Positions 1 through 10,957 of a stretch of DNA of 64,000 nucleotides are shown here, one piece after another. Position 1 is the stretch's first letter. Every line of letters begins with the position of its first letter. A model generated the notes under the pieces. That model was not told where the DNA came from. It did not search any database and saw only the letters and a program-made list of their open reading frames with translations. The DNA is from Protopterus annectens (taxonomy: Eukaryota; Chordata; Ceratodontiformes; Protopteridae). Where the stretch lies: assembly GCF_019279795.1 (NCBI RefSeq), contig NC_056738.1, positions 406,114,745-406,178,744 of the forward strand, in the 5' to 3' direction. Position numbers and translations under genes: made by a program.

Positions 1-539
1 CAGTGATTTATGGTTTCCATGAATTGTGTTTTTGATCAAATGGGAATCTGTTTTTGATGACATGAGTCATAAGCCTTAATAAATAGCTGAGATTGTGCAC
101 CTTGGAGTAAAAAGAGACACTGAATTACTCCACAGTTGTGTGATCTTGCTGATTACATTACTTATTGTTGGAGTTAAATGCGAGTTAGTTAAACCTAACT
201 GGCTACTCCCATATTGCTATAACGTGATGTAATCAAACCTAGACATCCCCATTACACCCATGTCAGGAAAAGTGACGACATCTCACCTTTAAGAGTTGTA
301 TTACTTTATTTATTTTATTTATACATTTGTTAACTGGGTAAATATACTGGTCTGAAGATTCTTTTCAGGCATGACCTGGGCCACAAGGCATTCAAAAAAC
401 AATATTCTTGTCATAAGAACTTCTAATAAAATTATAGGCAATAGACATGCATGACAACATAAAATAACAACCACCATATATTAAGTGGACTATATAAATC
501 ATATAAAATTTATATATGTGTGTGTATTTATCAGGGACC
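1..539. other. Unassigned AT-rich DNA with one dispersed-repeat copy
   Basis: No coding relic is recognised here. The only identifiable piece is a copy of a dispersed repeat at about 301-400, listed separately. A short imperfect inverted repeat lies near 181-215. Confidence 0.5.
301..400 (-). repeat. Dispersed repeat 3' end with ATAA-type tail, copy 1
   Basis: On the minus strand this reads a conserved block (CCAGGTCATGCCT, then GAACCAGT-like, then AGTTAACAAAT) ending in an ATAA-rich tail. Related blocks occur on the plus strand at 27712-27780 and 29147-29245. A conserved body with a simple-sequence 3' tail suggests the end of a LINE or SINE. The family is not identified. Confidence 0.5.
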
Positions 540-1656
540 AAGGGATAGCAGATAAATAATTAAAGAGCTACAGTTAGCCTAGTATGTAGAAACATTATAG
601 GAAAATAGTTACATAATGAGGAGGTTAATAGAACATCCCAAACAGGTCTATGGCACTGTTAAATGGATTACAAAGAAATTGTGATTTCTTGTTTATTTGT
701 AATTACCAAGACAGTGATATTGAGGAATTTCCCTAATATGTTTTTTTTAAAGATTTTCTAAAGTCCTTCAAGGTGGTAATGGACCAGATCTCCTGTGGCA
801 TTTTATTCCAGTATTCAGGTGCTGACTACTGCTGCTGTGTAAAGAAGTCTAACAAGATGGTCTGTATCTGTATTTCTGAGTGTACAGGCTGAGCTTCTAT
901 AGGGTAAAAATTATTTAAATGGAGGGCAGTAACAATCATTGAGTAGGTTGTAACTTAAGGTATTCAGATGGAGCCAGTTGCATCTGGTTATTTTAAGACA
1001 GTGATGTTCTTTGAAAGAGTTAAGTTAAACGAGTCTTAACATCTTTATTTTCTACCCTTTGCAGTGTTTTGTAAGGAATATAAGGCAATCACTGAAAGGG
1101 AGAATTCTAATCTAGGCAATAAAACATTTAATAACAATTGCTTTTCTAGCATCCTTTGTGAAAGGGTGGGATATTTTGTAAGCCAGTTTGAACTGCATGA
1201 GTACCTTCTGTGATTGCATTTCAGCATATGGAGCAATGATAGGGTTGAAGGTTAGGATAATGTGACTTTGTTGAATCACAGCTGGTGGAGGCTACAGATC
1301 AGGATCCAATATTTATACTAGTCATGCAGTCACTAGCTTTCTGCCAGTCCTAAATATCATTCAGTAGGTTTCTGGTGCTTAGTGTTAATTTTTTGATAAG
1401 CATCCAGTTCCACAGCAGTTTAAAAATCACTTTTCTGATACTCGGCGTGATTTCAGTTGACAATGATTATGATGGTCTGGTGAAATATCAAAGTTGAATA
1501 GCTTCCAAGAGAGAGCACAAATAGAGGAAAAAGCAGAGGACCTAGGACTGAATCTTGGGGAATGCCCATATCAGTGGGTAAGGGGTTTGGGTCAGAGGTA
1601 TTAGCGTATATAGTAAAACATTCATCAAGTAGTTAGTTCTTGAATGAAGTACATAC
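540..1656 (-). pseudogene. L2-like LINE reverse transcriptase relic, 3' half
   Basis: Read on the minus strand from 1656 downwards, this contains a decayed RT block, IPQDSVLGPLLFPLF, at about 1590-1520. It corresponds to the GVPQGSVLGPLLF motif typical of L2-clade LINEs and is followed by an ALSLGS-type stretch. Weaker matches to the post-RT region follow. Stops and frameshifts are frequent. The other half lies at 11221-11990: the Ty3/gypsy element at 1657-11220 inserted into this LINE and split it. Clade assignment (L2 rather than CR1) is an inference from motif wording. Confidence 0.6.
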
Positions 1657-1716
1657 TGTCGCTCATCTTGTACATCTGAATAAGACGAAGAGGCTTGGGT
1701 GTTCAAGTTCATTTAA
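1657..1716 (-). repeat. Gypsy element 1, 3' LTR, outer fragment
   Basis: This 60 bp piece matches 10958-11011 of the 5' LTR, including CTTGTACATCTGAATAAGAC. The LTR is interrupted at 1716 by a LINE and resumes at 4124. A small local duplication of GTTCAA is present here but absent from the intact LTR. The terminus TGT pairs with ACA at the far end. The flank CATAC (1652-1656) resembles CAGAC (11221-11225), an imperfect 5 bp target duplication. Confidence 0.85.
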
Positions 1717-4123
1717 ATTCATAAATTCCAATGCCCTGGATCAACTAATCCATAGTCCCACCAGGGGCTCCAATATCCTAGACCTGGTTATTACCAACAT
1801 GGGAAATCAATGCTCCACACCTATGATCACTCCCTCATTGGTCAGGTCAGACCATAAGCTAATCACCCTTAACATCCACATCCCACCCCCACCCCCCAGT
1901 AAGGAAACTTTCATAAAAAACTTCTCCAAAGCCAACTTCATGCTACTCAAGTCAGAAGTTACAAACTTCATGACACCCATGCAGATGGGAACTGAAAGTT
2001 CGACTGCTGAGACCTACACTAAGGCACTGTACGAGCACATCCACTCATGCATGAATCGTGCCATCCCAAATTGAACCAAGATGCACTCCTCCAAAAAAGG
2101 AAGCCAGTCTGGTGGTCCCCTGCCATAAACAAACTTTACAACAAAAGGAAGAAACTGTTGCAGAAAAGAGGAAAATCCCAGGATGCAAAAAACTCCCTTA
2201 CCAGCCTCAGTAAGAAGCTGAGATCCCTCATAAAATCCTCCAAAGCTAGTTATGAAAAAAAAATTGCCAAAGATTCTAAAGACAACCACAAGGCATTCTA
2301 TAACTATGTCAAGAATCTAAATGGCAATGCTCAGATCTGCTCTGAGCTACAACAGAATAGCATTAAATATACTGATCCCAAGGATATTGTCAATATCCTG
2401 GCAGATCGATTCAGTGCCAACTTCACCCTCCTCTCACCCCCTAAATGTCCCATCTCAAAACCGGAAGATTGCCAAATTTCGGTAATAATGGCCACACAGG
2501 TAAAAAACGCACTCTCCAAAGCTAAGAATACAGCATCCATGGGACCAGATGACATCCTGGGCTGTGTACTACATAAACTACAAAAATGAACTGGCACCTC
2601 GCCTAAGTGTCATGTTTAATCATAACCTCACCTCAGGCTTTGTGCCCACTGAGTGGTGCACAGCTACAGTTATCCCACTCCACAAGGGGGAACCACCTTG
2701 GATCCCGGGAGCTACCACCCCATCAGTCTGACGAGCCTGATCTGCAAGGCCATGGAATGTATTATCATGGAACATATAAACAAATACACTGGCAACCTTA
2801 AAACACTGAACCCCACCCAGTTTGGGTTTGTGAAGGGCCGATCTTGTCTCCTGAACCGAACTGACTTCTTCAAATCAGTCTCCAGAGCCGTGGACGAGGG
2901 TAAGGCAGTCCACACAGCCTATCTGGACCTCGCCAAGGCCTTTGACACCATCCCCCACTCTGGAATCATAGATAAACTTACTAAGCTGGGCATTAATCCC
3001 TATGTCACTTGATGGGTTGCCAACTGGCTTACTGACAGAACCCACACTGTAAAAGTAGCTAACTCCAAATCCAGCTCCAGACAAGTGACAAGTGTAGTAC
3101 CTCAGGGTTCAGTTCTGGGACCTATCTTGTTTGGCATCTACTTCTCTGAACTACCGGCCAACACTAAGGGACTGTGGCTAACAAAGTTCGCAGATGACTG
3201 CAAACTGGGAGCCATTATTGAATCCCCAAATGATGTGGATACTCTACAGAAGGGCCTTACAGAAACAGATGCTTAGAGCCAGAGCCATGGGCTCAAGCAC
3301 AATGCCAAGAAATGAATAGTTATCCCCTTTGGGAAAAAAACATGTACCCGTGAATTACCACATAGGTGGCAGTACACTAAACACCGAAAGTGTGATGAGA
3401 GACTTAGGGACACAGGTGGACAGTGGTCTCACCTTCAATAACCACATCACCACAACAGTCAGGAAATCCTTCTATGTGGCACACATCATCTCTAAGGGCT
3501 TTTCATCCAGGAAAAAGGAGGTCATTGTCCCACTGTACTCATCCCTCATTAGACACATTATAGAATACAACACCCCATTTGGTATGTACCTCTCAAGACA
3601 TCTGCAACAACTGGAAAGGCTGCAGAAATACCTCACTAAAAGAATCACAGGCCTAAAGCAGATTCCCTATGCTGACCACCTTAAAAAACTCCAGCTATAC
3701 TCTGTTGCATATCATCTACTCTGAGGCGATCTCTGCTTAACATACAAGGCCATGTCAAACCCAGAGTTGTTGGACATGCTACACTTAAAGAAATCCCAAT
3801 CCCCTCAGAGCCACATGCTCCAGGGATCTAAACCTTGTCATCACAATAAACAAAACATGCTGGAGAGATAGGTTCCTGACCCAGAGACTCCCCAGACTCT
3901 GGAATAGGCTGCGCATACATGTCAAGCAGAGCGCCTCTTTCGCCTTCTTCAAAAGGAACCTTGATGATTGGATGGGAGAAAGGAAATTCACCTCGGGGAT
4001 CACGTCAGTCACCTTGCTAGACAGGGGTCCAGGAAAGTAAATAGTGTGGGAAGAAATAGCCAGGGAATTGTTAGGTTTGTATAGGCCCTAGGGCCATTAG
4101 CCTAGTACCAACCTATGAACCTG
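1717..4123 (+). mobile_element. CR1-like LINE copy A, 5'-truncated, inside the gypsy 3' LTR
   Basis: The copy starts within the endonuclease C-terminus (LDQLIHSPTRG near 1738, SDHKLITL near 1849). An endonuclease-RT linker follows (2047-2589), then RT (FVKGRSCLLN at about 2827, AKAFDTIPHS at about 2935, PQGSVLGP at about 3100, catalytic FADD at about 3190) and the C-terminal domain (3329-4012). It ends with CCTATGAACCTG, as copy B does. In-frame stops near 2072, 2587, 3010 and 3274 and several frameshifts make it inactive. It lies opposite in strand to its gypsy host. The join LTR-TTTAA/TAAG-LTR matches the uninterrupted LTR, so the insertion is younger than the gypsy element. Confidence 0.9.
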
Positions 4124-4333
4124 TAAGTAGTTTATTACATACAAACACATCAGGATGGATAGCAAGAACATGAAACTTAAACGAACAAACTGACTGACTA
4201 CTACACACATACATGCTATCACTCTGGCTGCTCACTCAAAATGGCACTCTTGCTTGCATGTGGTCAGTACTTATATGCATGTGGCCACGGACTTGAAATC
4301 TTCTTAAAGGTATATCATGCACTCTGACCTACA
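4124..4333 (-). repeat. Gypsy element 1, 3' LTR, inner fragment
   Basis: This matches 11012-11220 of the 5' LTR (shared GTAGTTTATTACATACAAAC and GGCTGCTCACTCAAAATGGC). On the minus strand it starts TGTAGGTCA, directly after the polypurine tract. With 1657-1716 it forms a complete LTR of about 265-270 bp. Confidence 0.88.
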
Positions 4334-4344
4334 TCCTCCCTCTT
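4334..4344 (-). other. Polypurine tract of gypsy element 1
   Basis: On the minus strand, AAGAGGGAGGA lies immediately 5' of the LTR start TGTAGG. This is where plus-strand DNA priming occurs in LTR retrotransposons, and it fixes the 3' LTR as the left one. Confidence 0.8.
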
Positions 4345-4449
4345 AACTGAGCTGTCTCATATTGGCAATGACATTTGAAGAGGCATGCAATTATACAAAC
4401 AATAATAAACAAAACAACATTCATGTCCAGGTTGCTCTGTATCTGGGAA

Positions 4450-5027
4450 CTAGGTCTGGAAATGCGACCTGATCTCATAATGTAATAGTTAGGACTGGGT
4501 TTAGTAGCAGGGACAGTCACTGTGGAATGCTCTGCTTCAGGACTCGGGCATATTCTCAGGAACAGGGATTGCTGACGGAATGTCCTCTGCAACAGGAACA
4601 TTGGACAAGTCACTCTGAGAATTAGAGTCTTTATTGCAGTCAAGATGCTGTAACACTGGTTTGGATACTGGTAATAAATGCTTCCGATTCCACTTCAGTT
4701 TCATTCCTTGTGATTCCATGATGTACAATCTTGGTTCTTGACACAAACCTTTCAAAAATCCAATGCAATCAAAACCTTTTGTTGTCTTCATCCTCACTAC
4801 CTCCCTTTCTTTTAATGCTAGTCTTATCATAGTAGGACTTCTGAGACAAACGCTTTTTCAAAGTTGGCCTTTCACTGCTTTGTTGTGTTTAGCACATGGA
4901 ACCAGTAAATTGCTGCTGATTGGTAATGTGGTTTTCGTTTGTCTCGACATAAATCTCTGCATAGGTGAACCAAGATGATCATCGCAAGGAATGTTTCTGA
5001 GATTTAGCAAGTTTAGAAAAACATCAG
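4450..5027 (-). pseudogene. Gypsy element 1 integrase C-terminus and Pol tail
   Basis: Minus-strand translation across the MITE join continues the integrase: a block reading SPMQRFMSRQ (about 4975-4945) is the typical gypsy box in which SPAQRLM-type motifs precede the C-terminal domain. An ORF at 4537-4830 then carries the chromodomain-like tail region (CQEPRLYIMES, RKHLLP). A final YYIMRSGRISRP box near 4480 resembles the end of many gypsy polyproteins. The tail breaks into two frames, so at least one frameshift is present. Confidence 0.7.
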
Positions 5028-5352
5028 TACAGTAAACTCTCAGTTAACTGGAACTCAAGCAACCAGCAAAAAATATCGAAGAAATACAGTACAATTTTCA
5101 TGTGTTACACTTTCTATCCCCCCCCCTCCACAGAAACATACCTTGCACTTTTAGAGTTTTAGAGTTTTAAAAAGGAAGATAGGAATAAATTCCCTCTCTC
5201 CCTAACCTGAGAACAAGTCAAACCAAACAAATAGTATAGAGTACAGTATTAGTCAGGTCTCTTTTTAATAGTAACTCTCAAGAAACCAGGAACTACAGTT
5301 ATCTGGAATCTACCAATCCCCATGGGTGCCGGTTAACTGAGAGTTTACTGTA
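5028..5352. mobile_element. Pogo/Tigger-like MITE in gypsy integrase
   Basis: A 321 bp element (5030-5350) is bounded by near-perfect terminal inverted repeats CAGTAAACTCTCAGTTAAC / GTTAACTGAGAGTTTACTG and flanked by TA on both sides (5028-5029, 5351-5352). TA duplication and CAGT-type termini fit the Tc1/mariner superfamily, pogo/Tigger type. It has no coding capacity. Removing it restores a continuous integrase reading frame across the join, which confirms the boundaries. Confidence 0.88.
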
Positions 5353-6140
5353 TTGTCATATATGGATTTCTCTAACAGCTGTTTTGCATTTCGAACTGTA
5401 CATTCAGCCAAGTCATTTGACTGAGGGTACTCATTACTACTTGTAATATGAACAAAGTCCCATGTTTCAGCAAATTGTTTAACTACTGGTTTGTAAACTG
5501 TGCAGCATTGTAAGAAATAACTTTGTGTGGACTACCATGGACAGAAAAATGCCTTTTCAGCTTAGTAATGAGAGTATTGGATGTTAGGTTAGGAAGTAGG
5601 TCAATCTCGAACCAATTTGAATAAGAGTCTACTAACACCAAGTAATGTTGACTATTCCACTCAAAGATATCTGTGGCTACTCTCGACCAGGGTACTTTAG
5701 GAATCTGGCTTAACTGAAGTGGTTTCTTTTGTTGATGTGGCTTTGTACTATTACATACAGAACAAGATGAAAGTACTTTCTCAATATCTTTGGACATAGA
5801 AGGCCAAAATACTAGTCCTCTCGCCCTTCTTTTGGTACAATCAGTTCCTGGGTGGAAGATCTTAATGTACTCTTGTAAGGATTTTGGAAAAAAATCACTT
5901 TAGGACCTTTCATGATGATACCATTGTCTGACCAAATGTCATCTCTATAGGAAAAATACTGTTGCACATATAATGGTAAACACGATTGTTTTGAAGGCCA
6001 TCCTTGACTGATAAAGAGGTTGACCTTCTGAAGAATTGGATCTGGAGCTGTGTGAGATGTAAGCTCATCAGGATGTGTGGAAGAAACATTTCTCACTTCC
6101 ATGATTTCAAAATCAGGTTGCTCATTATCATGCTGTTCTG
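5353..6140 (-). pseudogene. Gypsy element 1 integrase, zinc-binding and catalytic core
   Basis: The 5812-6102 ORF carries the pre-integrase linker, and the frame then breaks. A degenerate HHCC zinc region follows, with RRARGLVFWP and SSCSVCNSTK showing the two cysteines. In the 5483-5797 ORF the first catalytic Asp lies in VATDIFEW. The second should lie in an SDNG/A-type motif but reads ISYNAAQF, so Asp is replaced by Tyr. The region 5353-5480 continues the core (NDLAECTVRNAKQLLEKS). Loss of a DDE residue means the integrase was inactive even apart from the MITE. Confidence 0.8.
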
Positions 6141-6156
6141 TGTTTTTTCTGGGTGA

Positions 6157-6465
6157 TCAGGATAAGGTATCAGCAAGATAAAGAAGTTTGCCTTTTGTGT
6201 AAACAAGATTAAAATCGAACTTTTGCAATTTGAGCATCATGTGTTGCAATCTCGTAGGAGCTGTGTGTATAGGCTTCCTCAAAATAGTGACTAGAGGTTG
6301 GTGGTCAGTTTCTATTTGGATAGGTCGGCAATAAATATATTCATGAAACTTTGAATATGCAAACACAATTGCCAAAAGCTCTTTCTCAATCTGGGCATAC
6401 TGTATCTCGGTTTGGGGAAGAGTTCTCAATGCATAGGCTACTGGTCTACCTTCTTGAAGAATGAC
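6157..6465 (-). pseudogene. Gypsy element 1 RNase H, C-terminal part
   Basis: Minus-strand ORF with the gypsy RNase H blocks GRPVAYALRTL, EIQYAQIEKELLAIVFA (conserved Glu), FHEYIYCR, IETDHQPLVTIL (conserved DH) and ending LLYLADTLS. LINE copy B splits it at 6465; the N-terminal strand, with the first catalytic Asp in SCDASKSGLGAV, resumes at 7785. Joining across the LINE restores the frame exactly. Confidence 0.85.
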
Positions 6466-7780
6466 CTCATAAACAAAGACATTGGTAACCTCCAGTCTCT
6501 GGACCCCACCCAGTTTGGGTTTGTGAAAGGCAGATCATGCCTTCTGAACCTGATCAACTTCTTTGAGGCAGTCACCAAAGCCGTAGATGAGGGTAAGGTG
6601 GTTCACACAGTCTATCTTGACCTCACCAAGGCTTTCAACACCATTCCCCATTCTGGAATTATAGCTAAACTCACTAAACTAGGTATAAATCCCTACGTCA
6701 CAAGATGAGTTGCCAACTGGCTCACTGACAGAACCCACACCGTAAAAGTTGCAGACTCCAAATCTGACTTCAAACCAGTGACAAGTGGAGTACCACAGGG
6801 TTCAGTCCTGGGACCTCTCCTGTTTGGAATCTACTTCTCTGAAGTACAGGCTAACACAGAAGGCCTCTGGCCAATGAAGTTCACAGATGACTGCAAACTA
6901 GGAGCCATAGTCGTGTCCCCAAATGATGTGGACATCCTACAGAAGGGCCTCACTGAGACAGATGCCTGGTGTCAGAGGTATGGCCTCAAGCTCAATGCCA
7001 AAAAGTGCATTGCCACCCCCTTTGGTAAAAACTCTGTATCCATAAACTACCACATAAATGGCAGTCTACCTAATGCCAAATGTGTGATAAGAGACCTTGG
7101 GACCCAGGTGGACTCTAGTCTCTCCTTTGATAATCGCATTGCCACAGTAGTCAGGAAATCCTTCTATGTGGCACACCTCATCAGAAAAAGGGTTCTCATC
7201 AAGGAAAAAAAGAGGTCATTGTTCCCCTCTACTTGGCACTCATTAGACCCATTATAGAGTACAACGCCCCTTTTGGAATGTACCTCACAAAACATCTGCA
7301 GCAGATATATAAGCCACAGAAGTACCTCACAAAGAGGATTACTGGCCTCAAACAGATGTCCTACACTGACTGTCTCAAAAAACTCCAGCTTTACTCTGTA
7401 GCATATCGCCTACTCAGAGGAGATCTCTGCCTAACATATAAAGCTATGTTAAACCCAGAGCTGTTGGACATGCTACACCTTAAGAAATCCCAATCCCTCC
7501 GAGCTACATGCTCTAGGGGCCTAAACCTTGTCACCACAATAAACAGGACATGCTGGAGGGATATATTCCTGTCCCAGAGACTTCCTATACTCTGGAACAA
7601 GCTACCCATCTATGTCAAGCAAAGTTCCTCATTAGCCCTCTTCAAGAAAAATCTTGATGAGTGGATGGGAAATAGGGGCACAGGAAATTAACTTTCTTGG
7701 GTGGCGTAAGCCATGGAACCTTGTTGGCTAGGCTTACTTAGGCCCTTGGGCCGATAGCCTAGTACCTACCTATGAACCTG
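6466..7780 (+). mobile_element. CR1-like LINE copy B, 5'-truncated, inside gypsy RNase H
   Basis: The copy begins within RT (NLQSLDPTQFGFVKGRS near 6490), with AVDEGKVVHTVYLDLTKAF, GVPQGSVLGPLLFGIYFSE and a TDD catalytic box in place of FADD (KFTDDCKLGA). It ends in the C-terminal domain (LWNKLPIYVKQSSS, LDEWMG) and the 3' end CCTATGAACCTG. It has a stop near 6706 and a frameshift near 7200. Flanking TGAC at 6462-6465 and 7781-7784 is a plausible 4 bp target duplication. It is clearly the same family as copy A but a separate sub-lineage. Confidence 0.9.
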
Positions 7781-7784
7781 TGAC

Positions 7785-8700
7785 TGCACCTAGACCAGAC
7801 TTAGAAGCATCACAGGAAGGAGTAGCTGGTTTGTGAACATCATAGCAGCATAGAGTGGGTGGACTGGCAATTTTCTGTTTCAGGACATGAAATACTCTTT
7901 GGTGATGTTCTGACCAGGACTAGGTAACATCTTTGCATGTCAGTTGTCTTAGCAGTGCTGGAAGTTGATTCAGGCTGGAATAAACTTGCCCAGATAGTTG
8001 ACCATGTCAAGAAAATGTTGTAAGGCTTGGACATTGTCTGGAGGTGACATCTCAAGAATTGCTGTTTGTTTGGAAGGATCTGGTCATAAACCTGAAATGG
8101 TAAACAAATGACCAACATAAGTAAATTCTCATAGCAAAAATTTATATTTCTGAGGATTTAGCTTAAGATTCACTTCACAATCTCTTTCCAGAACTTTCTT
8201 GAGGTTTCTATCTTGTTCAACTTCACCATTGCCTCCAACTAGAATATCATCCACTATAATAGCACATGGATAGTCAGAAAAAGTTGTTGCATTGCATGCT
8301 GAAAGAGGTCACTGGCAGAATTTATTCCAAATAGCATTCTCAGAAATCTGTACCTCACGAATGGCATACCAAATGTATTTAGCAATGAAGATTTTTGTTT
8401 AAGCAAAATTTTCCAAAATGAACTCTTTGCATCTATGACAGAAAAAACAGTGACATTTGGCATGAAGGCTGCAACCTCCTCGACTGTGAGCATAGGATGA
8501 TGAGGTCTTTTTAATGCTTTGTTCAAATCTCTTGGATAAATGCATATTCTGATATCATCTGAGCTTTTCTTATGAGCTACTACCATGGAGGATACCCATT
8601 CAGTTGGTTCTTCCACTGGATAAATTACTCCAAGCTGCACCATTTTGTCTGACTTGGCTTTGACTCTGTTCTGCATAGCTACTGGAACTTTCCATGCTGG
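7785..8700 (-). pseudogene. Gypsy element 1 reverse transcriptase and start of RNase H
   Basis: The 8254-8676 ORF carries the gypsy RT N-terminal blocks: GVIYPVEEPTEWVSSMVV, YPRDLNKAL, TVFSVIDAKSSFWKI (catalytic Asp) and the RFLRMLFGINSASDLFQ box. The second catalytic motif follows at about 8262-8235 as IIVDDILVGG, retaining both aspartates. Thumb and connection lie at 7840-8240 in more than one frame. RNase H begins near 7830 (SCDASKSGLG). Frameshifts divide the domain. Confidence 0.82.
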
Positions 8701-8758
8701 TCTGATAACTGGGTGACCTCTGGGTCTAACTTCATGGAGTACACAACTGGGAGTTTGC

Positions 8759-9196
8759 CTAGTTTGTTTTCAAAAATATCAGCATACTCCAAAAAATAGT
8801 TTGGGCTACATTTAAGCTGTTCTCATTCAGGCTTACATGGTGAACTTCTTTGTTAAATGAAAGCAGTCCCATTTTCAAACTGTCTCTGAGGCCTAATAAT
8901 GACTGCACATGTCTCTTGACTATGTAAAACTGCAAGTCATAGCTGTTCCCAGCAGAGAAACATGAAAGCACTACTGAGCCTTCAGTTTGAATTTTTTTAC
9001 CACCATAAGCAACAAGCTTCACACACTTTTCCAGATCAAGTTGTTCTGCAGTTTTTACTCTACCAAATGTTTCTGCTGATATAACATTGCACTTTGAACC
9101 AGTGCCTACTTTGAGCTCAACAGGGCTCCCATTAATCCAAACAGTACAAAAAATGTCATTTTTTGCACAAATCAACTGCATTGTCTGTTTCTCTTC
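8759..9196 (-). pseudogene. Gypsy element 1 aspartic protease, downstream copy of a tandem duplication
   Basis: Minus-strand ORF containing INGSPVELKVGTGSKCNVIS, KCVKLVAYGGKKI and SLLGLRDSLKMGLL, the usual gypsy protease layout. The catalytic triplet, normally DTG, reads GTG, so the active-site Asp is lost. The segment 8999-9196 is duplicated just upstream in the element (9197-9390). Confidence 0.82.
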
Positions 9197-9390
9197 ACCA
9201 ACATAAGCAACAAACTTTGCACACTTTGCCAGATCAAGCTGTTCTGCAGGTTTTACTCTAGCAAATGTTTCTGCTGATATAACATTGCACTTTGAACTAG
9301 TGTCTACTTTGAGTTCAATAAACTCCCATTAATCTAAACAGTACAAAAGATTTCATTCTTTGCCCACAAATGTACTGCATTGACTGTTTC
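9197..9390 (-). pseudogene. Duplicated protease segment with a different catalytic lesion
   Basis: An imperfect tandem copy of 8999-9196, at a period of 198 bp. Here the catalytic triplet reads DTS rather than GTG: the Asp is kept but the Gly is changed. A 1-base loss near 9320 also breaks the frame. The two units differ at many positions, so the duplication is not recent. Confidence 0.8.
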
Positions 9391-9835
9391 ACCAAGCACA
9401 GACACACCATCAACATAAAAAGTAGGGTTGCAGCTTTTTGACTGATCAACTTGCTTCTTTGTGTGTTCTCTTTTAATAAAAGAATGTGCCTTGTTTGATT
9501 TACAAATCCTTTTGAAATGATTCCACTTATTGCAAGAATGGCACTGCTGACACAAAGCTAAGCACTTTTCCTCGTTTGTGTTCATGGTTTCCACCACAGT
9601 TATGACAGCTGACTATGAGGCTTGCTACAGGCTTTGCTGAGTCACCTCTGTGCTTTTCTGCGTATGCCCTAGGCCTTACTGAAGGTACTCTGGGTTTTAC
9701 TGAATTTGCCCCACCCTTAGGTCTGTATCTTTTAAGCTCTTGCTGCATGCTCTCTACATTAGCTTTGGAAGGTACTGGAAGCAAGCTTTTCTCATTTGTA
9801 AACATACTTGTGTGCTTTTCTGTAAGCTAATATAT
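9391..9835 (-). pseudogene. Gypsy element 1 Gag nucleocapsid region, zinc knuckles
   Basis: Two knuckle-like motifs are visible: CHNCGGNHEHKRGK in the 9527-9805 frame, and CHSCNKWNHFKRIC, a complete C-X2-C-X4-H-X4-C, in the 9334-9597 frame. A basic, proline-rich stretch (KRYRPKGG, KPRVPSVRPRA) precedes them, as expected for a nucleic-acid-binding Gag C-terminus. The two knuckles sit in different frames, so a frameshift lies between them. Confidence 0.75.
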
Positions 9836-10378
9836 CTAGCACATCTCAGTGGCCTTATTTAATGTTAAATTGCTGTCTCGAAGCAAAATCTTTCTCACTG
9901 TGTCATTATCAATACCACACACAAGCCTGTCTTTTATCAACTCATCTCTGAAATCCCCAAATCTGCACATTTTAGCCTTATTTCTCAAGTCAGTTATATA
10001 TGCTGCAAAAGTTTCACCAAGCTTTTCATCTCTTGTGTAAAATAAGAGCCTTTCCATTGTAGTATTCATTTTGGGGTTACACATTTCTCTAAATGTATGT
10101 TTTAAGCATTCAGGGTCTTCCCACATTTCAGCCAGTAACGCAATATGGCAGTCTTCCCCCTTTCCTGCAAATACAGCAGGTGTATATACAAATGAATGCT
10201 CTCTTTCAATGGCTTCTGATCCAGCAAAATTAAGCAGAATAAATGCCTTTGTATGTGCATCTTTGTCAGAAAAAGCAGCCTGTATGAAATTATTGTACTC
10301 CTGCTCAAACACTCTCCAATTGTCTGCAATATTGTTATCAAACGCAACTGGTGCAGGTCTATGAAATCCTTTTGCCAT
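9836..10378 (-). pseudogene. Gypsy element 1 Gag, matrix/capsid-like domain
   Basis: An open 180-codon minus-strand frame beginning MAKGFHRPAPVAFDNN. Recognisable gypsy Gag blocks are NWRVFEQEYNNFIQAA, AFILLNFAGSEAIE, GETFAAYITDLRNKAKMC and VCGIDNDTVRKILLRD. This capsid region packages element RNA. The frame ends at 9836, directly before the nucleocapsid part, and is the best preserved ORF of the element. Confidence 0.8.
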
Positions 10379-10940
10379 GCCAACAAATTACAGTAAAACA
10401 CAATGCAGTCTTGGCCCTTGTAATTTATGTATGAACACACACACACCGGGCATTTGTAATAATATCCAAATGCACAGTAAACTCTGAAAAACTGTACTTT
10501 GTGAAATAGTCTTTGAAATAACTATACTTTGTAAAATAACTTCACTGTAATATTGCACACACTTGCTAACACTTTCTACACTACAGATGTTTTGAATAGC
10601 TTTAGTTAATGCAAAAAAAGTAGTACATTGTAAAAAAAATATGGTTGTTTTCCCTTTTTTTATAAATTTTATGTGATTCGGATATTGTTTCAAATGTTTT
10701 CATAACTATTTTGAATATTTTTGCAATATGTCACAGTTTCGGATATTTTGTTTAATTAGAAATTTGTTTTGAGCATTCTGAATGCTTCATTTTATATTTA
10801 TTCCGAGAAAACTCATTTAAGTGAGATTTAGTACCTGGAAATTGTTTCTGACCTATTTGCAAGTTGTTTGAGCAGTAGGGATGATCCATTCCTATATATT
10901 TCTCATTTCTAATTGCTTGCCTCATGGTTCTGACTCTGGA
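10379..10940 (-). other. Gypsy element 1 5' leader
   Basis: AT-rich, non-coding, between the primer-binding site and the Gag start. No coding motif seen; expected to be the untranslated RNA leader of the element. Confidence 0.6.
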
Positions 10941-10957
10941 TCACCATGCCGACACCA
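10941..10957 (-). other. Primer-binding site of gypsy element 1
   Basis: On the minus strand TGGTGTCGGCATGGTGA lies immediately 3' of the LTR end ACA. Starting with TGG complements a tRNA CCA end. Which tRNA it matches cannot be settled here. Confidence 0.7.
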
